Source of the DNA: Bacteroidales bacterium UBA4866
GTDB lineage: Bacteria; Bacteroidota; Bacteroidia; Bacteroidales; P3
Direction of reading: 5' to 3'
Assembly: GCA_002399565.1 (NCBI GenBank)
Contig: DHDW01000053.1
Span: 16,033-29,092, forward strand
DNA: 13,060 bases
In this document: one piece after another, positions 9,263-13,060 of the stretch
How the letters are laid out: each line of letters opens with the position of its first letter
Numbering within the stretch: position 1 is the first letter of the stretch
Notes under the pieces: generated by a model
Told to the model about the DNA's origin: nothing
What the model saw: the letters and a program-made list of their open reading frames with translations, nothing else
The model's database searches: none
Made by a program: the position numbers and the translations under genes

Positions 9263-11716
9263 ATGGCAACAAACAATAATTCCCTCCCTCAACAAGAAGA
9301 ACAATCTTCCATCGACTTAAAAGAGTTGATGTTTAAAATGCTCGACAAATGGTATTATTTTGTTATTTGTCTGATAGTCTCAATTTTAGTTTTTTTTGTT
9401 ATAAGCAAGTTTACAACTACTCAATATCAAGCTAAAGCAACTCTTTTAATTAAGAGTAATGAAAATGCTTTATCGCAATTAACTCTTCTTTCAAATGATT
9501 TTGGGAAAAACAAAGCTAATTTTCAGAATGAAATAGGTCAGATTCAATCGTTTTCGATGGCTAAAAGGACAATAAAAGCTTTGGATTTTTATGTTAATTA
9601 TTATCAAAGAAGTAAATTCAAAAAGGTTGAAATCTACAAAGATTCTCCTTATTTTGTAGAATTAGATTTATTTAAACTACAAACAGTAGATCTTCCTATT
9701 GAAGTTCATATTTTATCTAAAGACAAAGTTCAAATATCCTATAAAGACAAAAACAATTCTTCTCAATATGATTATGGACAAGATATGCTAATTGAGTCTA
9801 ATTTATCAATTCGAGGAAAAGAAACAACACTAAGTTTTGGACAATGGTATGAAGCAGATGGTATGAAATTTCGATTGATATTAAATGAAGACATTCCTTT
9901 CAAAAATAATTTAACTAAATCTAGTTATTCGTTTGTCATAAATGACATTGACGAAATAGCAAAAGAATTTAACTCTACTAAAATAGATTTAATAAATAAA
10001 GAATCAACTATAATTAATATTGCTTTTAATTATCCAAACCAGAAGAAAGCAATTGATTATTTAAATATGCTTTGCAAACTATATATAGACCTTACTTTTG
10101 AAGAGAAGAACTATATGAACACAAGTACAATTAAGTTTGTAGATGCTCAAATAGCTAACATTGCAGACTCTCTTACAAAGACAGAAAGGATTAGAGAAGA
10201 ATTCCAGGTTAGGAACAATACTGTTGATTTGGGAGGAGATGCAAAATATCTATTTGATAAGGCAAATGAATTGGAAACCAAACGAGCTGAAGAATACACT
10301 AAAAGACAGTACTATGACTACCTGGATAAATATATTTCTCAGGCAGATTTAAATGAGGGAGTTGTTGCTCCTGCTGTAATGGGAGTAGAAGACGTTTTAT
10401 TAAATAGCTTAGTTAAAGAATTGACGACAAGATTAACTCTTAAAAAATCTTTAGCTCTAACAACTACTCCTAAAAATCTTGAATATCAAAAATTAACACA
10501 CGAGATAAATAATATAAAAGGACAAATAGAAGAAAATATCAAGAGTTTAAAAAGAGTTTCAACTATTGCTTCAAATGAATTAACTCGTCAATTAAATATT
10601 TTCCAATCAGAACTTAACAAACTCCCATCAACTCAGCGTAACTTAATTAATATTGAAAGACAGTTCAAATTTAATGATGAAATCTATACTTTCCTTTATC
10701 AAAAACGTGCTGAAGCTGAAATAGCAAGAAGTTCTGCACTTCCTGACCATAAATTAGTTGATAAAGCAAGAGAAGCAAACAAGGTTTATCCAAAAACATC
10801 ATTAAACTTAATGATAGCAGTTCTTTTAGGTCTTTTAGTTCCTGCATTATATATATTTATTCGTCATCAATTAAATAATTTAATTGAGTCAAAAGAAGAT
10901 ATAGAAAAAATTTCAAAAGCCCCAATTATTGGTTACATACCAACAATTCAAGAAGAAGGAAGCAAATTAGTTGTATTTGCCAAACCTAAATCTCACATTA
11001 CTGAGAGTTTTCGATCAATAAGAACAAACCTAAAATATATTGTTGGAAAAGAAAAGAATCAAGTAATATTAGTTACATCATCCATGCCTTCTGACGGGAA
11101 AAGTTTTATATCAATGAACTTAGCTTCAATTATATCTTTAGCGGGTCATAAAACTATAATTGTTGGCTACGATTTACGTAAACCAAAACTTCACAATTTC
11201 TTCAATTTGAAGAATAATGTTGGAGTATCTACTTACCTTATAGGTAGGCATTCATTGGATGAAGTAATCCAATCAACAGAATTTGAAAATCTAGATATTC
11301 TAGTCTCAGGACCGGTACCTCCTAATCCATCAGAACTAATTGATTCTCCTGAGAACTCAAAATTAGTTGAAGAATTAAGAAAAAAATACGATGCTATTAT
11401 CTTTGACACTCCTCCAATTTCTCTAATTTCAGATGCAGTTACCTTAACAAAAGAATCAGATATTAATATTGTAGTCGCTAGAGCCGGTCACACCGATAAA
11501 CGTATTTTCTACGCAACAATTGATGATTTGGAAAATAGAGATAAGGTTAAATTTAATTTTATCCTAAATGGTTTAGCTAATGCAACAAGCAAGTATGGAT
11601 ATGGAACTTATGGAGGATATGGGAAAGGATATGGTTATGGCTACGGAAAAGGTTATGGTTACGGATATGGCTATGGATACTATGATGATGAAACTTCTAC
11701 AAAAAAAACTAAATAA
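9263..11716 (+). CDS. wzc: polysaccharide co-polymerase and bacterial tyrosine autokinase (Wzc-like)
   Basis: This 817-residue protein is a Wzz/BY-kinase fusion. A first membrane segment (about 31-49) and a second (about 513-535) flank a long, partly coiled-coil periplasmic domain. The cytoplasmic kinase follows, with Walker A SSMPSDGKS (Lys613), Walker A' VGYDLRKP (Asp637) and Walker B IIFDTPP (Asp715). The C-terminal tail has 13 tyrosines within about 30 residues, alternating with glycine; these are the expected autophosphorylation sites. The first Asp of the usual DxD in Walker A' is Gly635, a variant I believe is frequent in Bacteroidetes. Wzc proteins control polymer length and, by cycles of autophosphorylation, export through Wza. 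It lies 9 bp after wza and is followed by a strong terminator. No cognate phosphatase or glycosyltransferase is visible nearby. Confidence 0.95.
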   Translation: MATNNNSLPQQEEQSSIDLKELMFKMLDKWYYFVICLIVSILVFFVISKFTTTQYQAKATLLIKSNENALSQLTLLSNDFGKNKANFQNEIGQIQSFSMAKRTIKALDFYVNYYQRSKFKKVEIYKDSPYFVELDLFKLQTVDLPIEVHILSKDKVQISYKDKNNSSQYDYGQDMLIESNLSIRGKETTLSFGQWYEADGMKFRLILNEDIPFKNNLTKSSYSFVINDIDEIAKEFNSTKIDLINKESTIINIAFNYPNQKKAIDYLNMLCKLYIDLTFEEKNYMNTSTIKFVDAQIANIADSLTKTERIREEFQVRNNTVDLGGDAKYLFDKANELETKRAEEYTKRQYYDYLDKYISQADLNEGVVAPAVMGVEDVLLNSLVKELTTRLTLKKSLALTTTPKNLEYQKLTHEINNIKGQIEENIKSLKRVSTIASNELTRQLNIFQSELNKLPSTQRNLINIERQFKFNDEIYTFLYQKRAEAEIARSSALPDHKLVDKAREANKVYPKTSLNLMIAVLLGLLVPALYIFIRHQLNNLIESKEDIEKISKAPIIGYIPTIQEEGSKLVVFAKPKSHITESFRSIRTNLKYIVGKEKNQVILVTSSMPSDGKSFISMNLASIISLAGHKTIIVGYDLRKPKLHNFFNLKNNVGVSTYLIGRHSLDEVIQSTEFENLDILVSGPVPPNPSELIDSPENSKLVEELRKKYDAIIFDTPPISLISDAVTLTKESDINIVVARAGHTDKRIFYATIDDLENRDKVKFNFILNGLANATSKYGYGTYGGYGKGYGYGYGKGYGYGYGYGYYDDETSTKKTK
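11594..11683 (+). repeat. Tyr-Gly codon repeat in the wzc tail
   Basis: This is an imperfect 6-bp periodic tract (variants of GGATAT, GGTTAT and GGCTAC) encoding 13 Tyr, mostly separated by Gly, with GKG interruptions. It is in-frame coding DNA for the autophosphorylated tail of the kinase. Synonymous TAT/TAC and GGA/GGT/GGC changes break the exact repetition. Confidence 0.9.
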
Positions 11717-11746
11717 ATTATCTGTAAAAATAAACAAGACTTAAAT

Positions 11747-11812
11747 AAAAATAAACACCGACCTTTTAAAAAAAATCACCGATTAATTTAAAAAAGTCGG
11801 TGTTTATTTTTT
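11747..11812 (+). terminator. strong hairpin terminator after wzc, probably bidirectional
   Basis: AAAAATAAACACCGAC (11747-11762) and GTCGGTGTTTATTTTT (11796-11811) are a perfect 16-bp inverted repeat with a 33-nt interior. Inside it, TTTTAAA (11764-11770) and TTTAAAA (11787-11793) can extend the helix after a small 1x2 internal loop. A-rich and T-rich ends on both sides suit termination from either strand. It begins 30 bp after the wzc stop and closes the export operon. Confidence 0.85.
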
Positions 11813-11819
11813 AATATTA

Positions 11820-11894
11820 AGCTTCGCTAAAAGACTTTACTATAGGTCAAAAATTATTAATCGAACAATTGATGATTTAGAAAATCAAAGTTAA
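11820..11894 (+). pseudogene. short relic resembling the wzc 3' coding region
   Basis: Bases 11864-11885 match wzc 11515-11536 at 21 of 22 positions, and both encode TIDDLEN in the same codon phase. Upstream, a TCGCTA hexamer sits 40 bp before the match in both places (11824 and 11475), but the rest of that stretch is poorly conserved (about 16 of 40). The relic frame reads FAKRLYYRSKIINR before TIDDLENQS and a stop at 11892-11894. The counterpart in wzc is VARAGHTDKRIFYA. There is no ATG, kinase core or tail. It looks like a decayed fragment of a second wzc copy or a recombination scar. A short AT-rich coincidence is less likely. Confidence 0.5.
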
Positions 11895-11903
11895 AAATTA
11901 GAC

Positions 11904-12902
11904 ATGAGACACTATAATATTCCAATTTTTATTCCTCAACAAGCATGTTTTAATTGTTGTATTTACTGCAATCAGCATCATATCTCTGGACAACTTGTTC
12001 AACCTACGCCACCTGAAATAATCACAAAAATAAAGACTTATTTACAAACATTTAAAGAGCCCTATAATGCAGAATTAGCATTTTTTGGAGGAAGTTTTAC
12101 TGCCATAAGTCATCAAAAACAAGAAGAATACCTACAGATTATTCAACCATATATTAATCAAAATAAGATTAGTAGTATAAGAATATCAACACGTCCAGAC
12201 TATATAACTCCTGAAATCCTTCAAACTCTTAAAGAATATAACGTTAAAACTATTGAACTTGGAGCCCAATCACTCTCAGATGAAGTATTGCAAAAATCAC
12301 AAAGAGGACATAGTGCAGAGGATATTCAAAAAGCCTCAAAACTTATCAATGAATATGGATTTGATTTAGGTTTACAAATGATGATTGGACTTCCAAAAGA
12401 TACATTAGAAAGAAGCATTGAAACAGCAAAACAAATAGTAAAATTGGGAGCAAAGTCCACTCGAATATACCCAACCTTAGTAATTGAGAATACACAATTG
12501 GCAAAATTGTATCGTAGAGGAGAATATCTCCCATTAGAAATGTCGGAAGCCATAAATTGGATATCAAAACTTTACAACATATTTCAAGAAAATAATATAA
12601 CCATCTTAAGAGTAGGACTGCATCCCTCTGAAGCACTAATAAGTGGGAAAGAACTTCTTGCAGGCCCTTTCCATGTTTCATTTAGAGAGTTAGTATTAAG
12701 TAATATGTGGAAAGAAAAGTTTGAATCCATTGCCCACAAAAATGCAAATACAATAACCATTTACGTCAATCCAAAGTACATTAATTCAGCAGTAGGATAT
12801 AAATCACAAAACAAAATAAGCCTTCAGAAAATATATAAAAAAGTAATCTTCAGAGGCGATTTAAACCTTCAAAACCTTCAATACAACTACATAATATCTT
12901 AA
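11904..12902 (+). CDS. Elp3-like radical SAM protein without acetyltransferase domain
   Basis: This 332-residue protein carries an N-terminal radical SAM cluster motif CxxxCxxC at Cys15, Cys19 and Cys22, with an extra Cys18 inside it (ACFNCCIYCNQ). The SAM-binding segment is FFGGSFTAI (60-68). Later segments match the Elp3-related group: GAQSLSDEVLQKSQRGHSAEDI in two halves, RIYPTLVIENTQLAKLY and RVGLHPSEAL. True Elp3 has a C-terminal GNAT acetyltransferase domain that modifies tRNA wobble uridine; this protein ends too early to hold one. Its substrate is unknown, and a role in tRNA or another modification is only a possibility. The ATG at 11904 is supported by an in-frame stop 12 bp upstream (11892-11894). 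It follows the wzc terminator. I found no clear promoter consensus, so its transcription start is unresolved. Confidence 0.84.
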   Translation: MRHYNIPIFIPQQACFNCCIYCNQHHISGQLVQPTPPEIITKIKTYLQTFKEPYNAELAFFGGSFTAISHQKQEEYLQIIQPYINQNKISSIRISTRPDYITPEILQTLKEYNVKTIELGAQSLSDEVLQKSQRGHSAEDIQKASKLINEYGFDLGLQMMIGLPKDTLERSIETAKQIVKLGAKSTRIYPTLVIENTQLAKLYRRGEYLPLEMSEAINWISKLYNIFQENNITILRVGLHPSEALISGKELLAGPFHVSFRELVLSNMWKEKFESIAHKNANTITIYVNPKYINSAVGYKSQNKISLQKIYKKVIFRGDLNLQNLQYNYIIS

Positions 12903-13000
12903 AAATATCTATAAACATATAAGAGATTAAGGTTAAATTGATTTGATTTTACGGTTATCAGAATTAAGATTTAAGATTAATACATCGAAAGTTTATTAAC

Positions 13001-13044
13001 CCATCAATGGCATTGATGAAGCTCATCAGTAGCATTGATGGCTC
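13001..13044. repeat. two imperfect 22-bp repeats with palindromic cores
   Basis: Units start at 13001 and 13023 and agree at about 16 of 22 positions, sharing GCATTGATG. The first holds the dyad CATCAATG-G-CATTGATG. CCATCAATG (13001-13009) can also pair with CATTGATGG (13033-13041), with GATGA/TCATC nested inside. Only two copies are seen before the window edge. The rest of 12903-13060 shows no gene. Confidence 0.6.
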
Positions 13045-13060
13045 AGATGAAATATTTGGG

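Noticed and set aside
10161..10352. 63-codon + strand frame inside wzc
   Set aside because: It is an alternative frame within a clearly conserved kinase gene and shows no recognisable motif.
12326..12681. Minus-strand frames opposite the radical SAM gene
   Set aside because: The + strand frame carries all conserved motifs; the opposite products show none.
13001..13044. CRISPR repeats at the right edge
   Set aside because: Only two imperfect 22-bp units with no spacer between them.

Overview
The window is AT-rich, and every gene lies on the + strand. It looks like a chromosomal piece of a Bacteroidetes bacterium, probably a Bacteroidales-like lineage. The signs are a Bacteroidetes-type promoter (TTTG, 19 bp, TAnnTTTG), a glutamyl-tRNA synthetase with the insertion typical of the phylum after KLSKR, a Bacteroidetes-style Wza lipoprotein and Wzc kinase, a single-pass AsmA-like protein, and a pseudouridine synthase with a long Arg/Asp/Asn-rich N-terminal tail. 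No mobile element, CRISPR array, tRNA or rRNA was found.

Layout. (1) 1-1239: the 3' part of an RluB/RsuA-family 23S rRNA pseudouridine synthase. Its disordered N-terminal tail is encoded by four 75-bp tandem repeats plus a partial fifth, and its start lies left of the window. (2) 1329-8370: a tightly packed run of five genes, with gaps of 20 bp or less or short overlaps: an AsmA-like envelope protein, gltX, a Rossmann/DUF2520 protein, a zinc-less CobB-type sirtuin, and miaB. It reads as a housekeeping transcription unit (translation, tRNA modification, NAD-dependent deacylation). (3) 8379-11811: a separate two-gene exopolysaccharide export unit, wza and wzc, with a recognisable promoter in front and a strong 16-bp-stem terminator behind. 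(4) 11820-11894: a short, stop-terminated fragment resembling part of the wzc 3' coding region in the same codon phase, probably a relic of duplication or recombination. (5) 11904-12902: an Elp3-like radical SAM protein without an acetyltransferase domain. (6) 12903-13060: non-coding up to the window edge, with two imperfect 22-bp palindromic repeats.

How the genes work together. Wza (outer-membrane lipoprotein) and Wzc (inner-membrane polysaccharide co-polymerase and tyrosine autokinase) would form the trans-envelope export machinery for a capsule or exopolysaccharide. No glycosyltransferases lie alongside them here. GltX, MiaB and the RluB-like enzyme all serve translation. The sirtuin is predicted to remove acidic acyl groups from lysines.

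Most genes are ordinary for the phylum. I see no clear new multi-gene system. The items most worth a second look are the wzc-derived relic after the terminator, the terminator with a duplicated pairing arm, the repeat-expanded tail of the pseudouridine synthase, three hexamer half-sites around the wza promoter, and the unassigned radical SAM protein.
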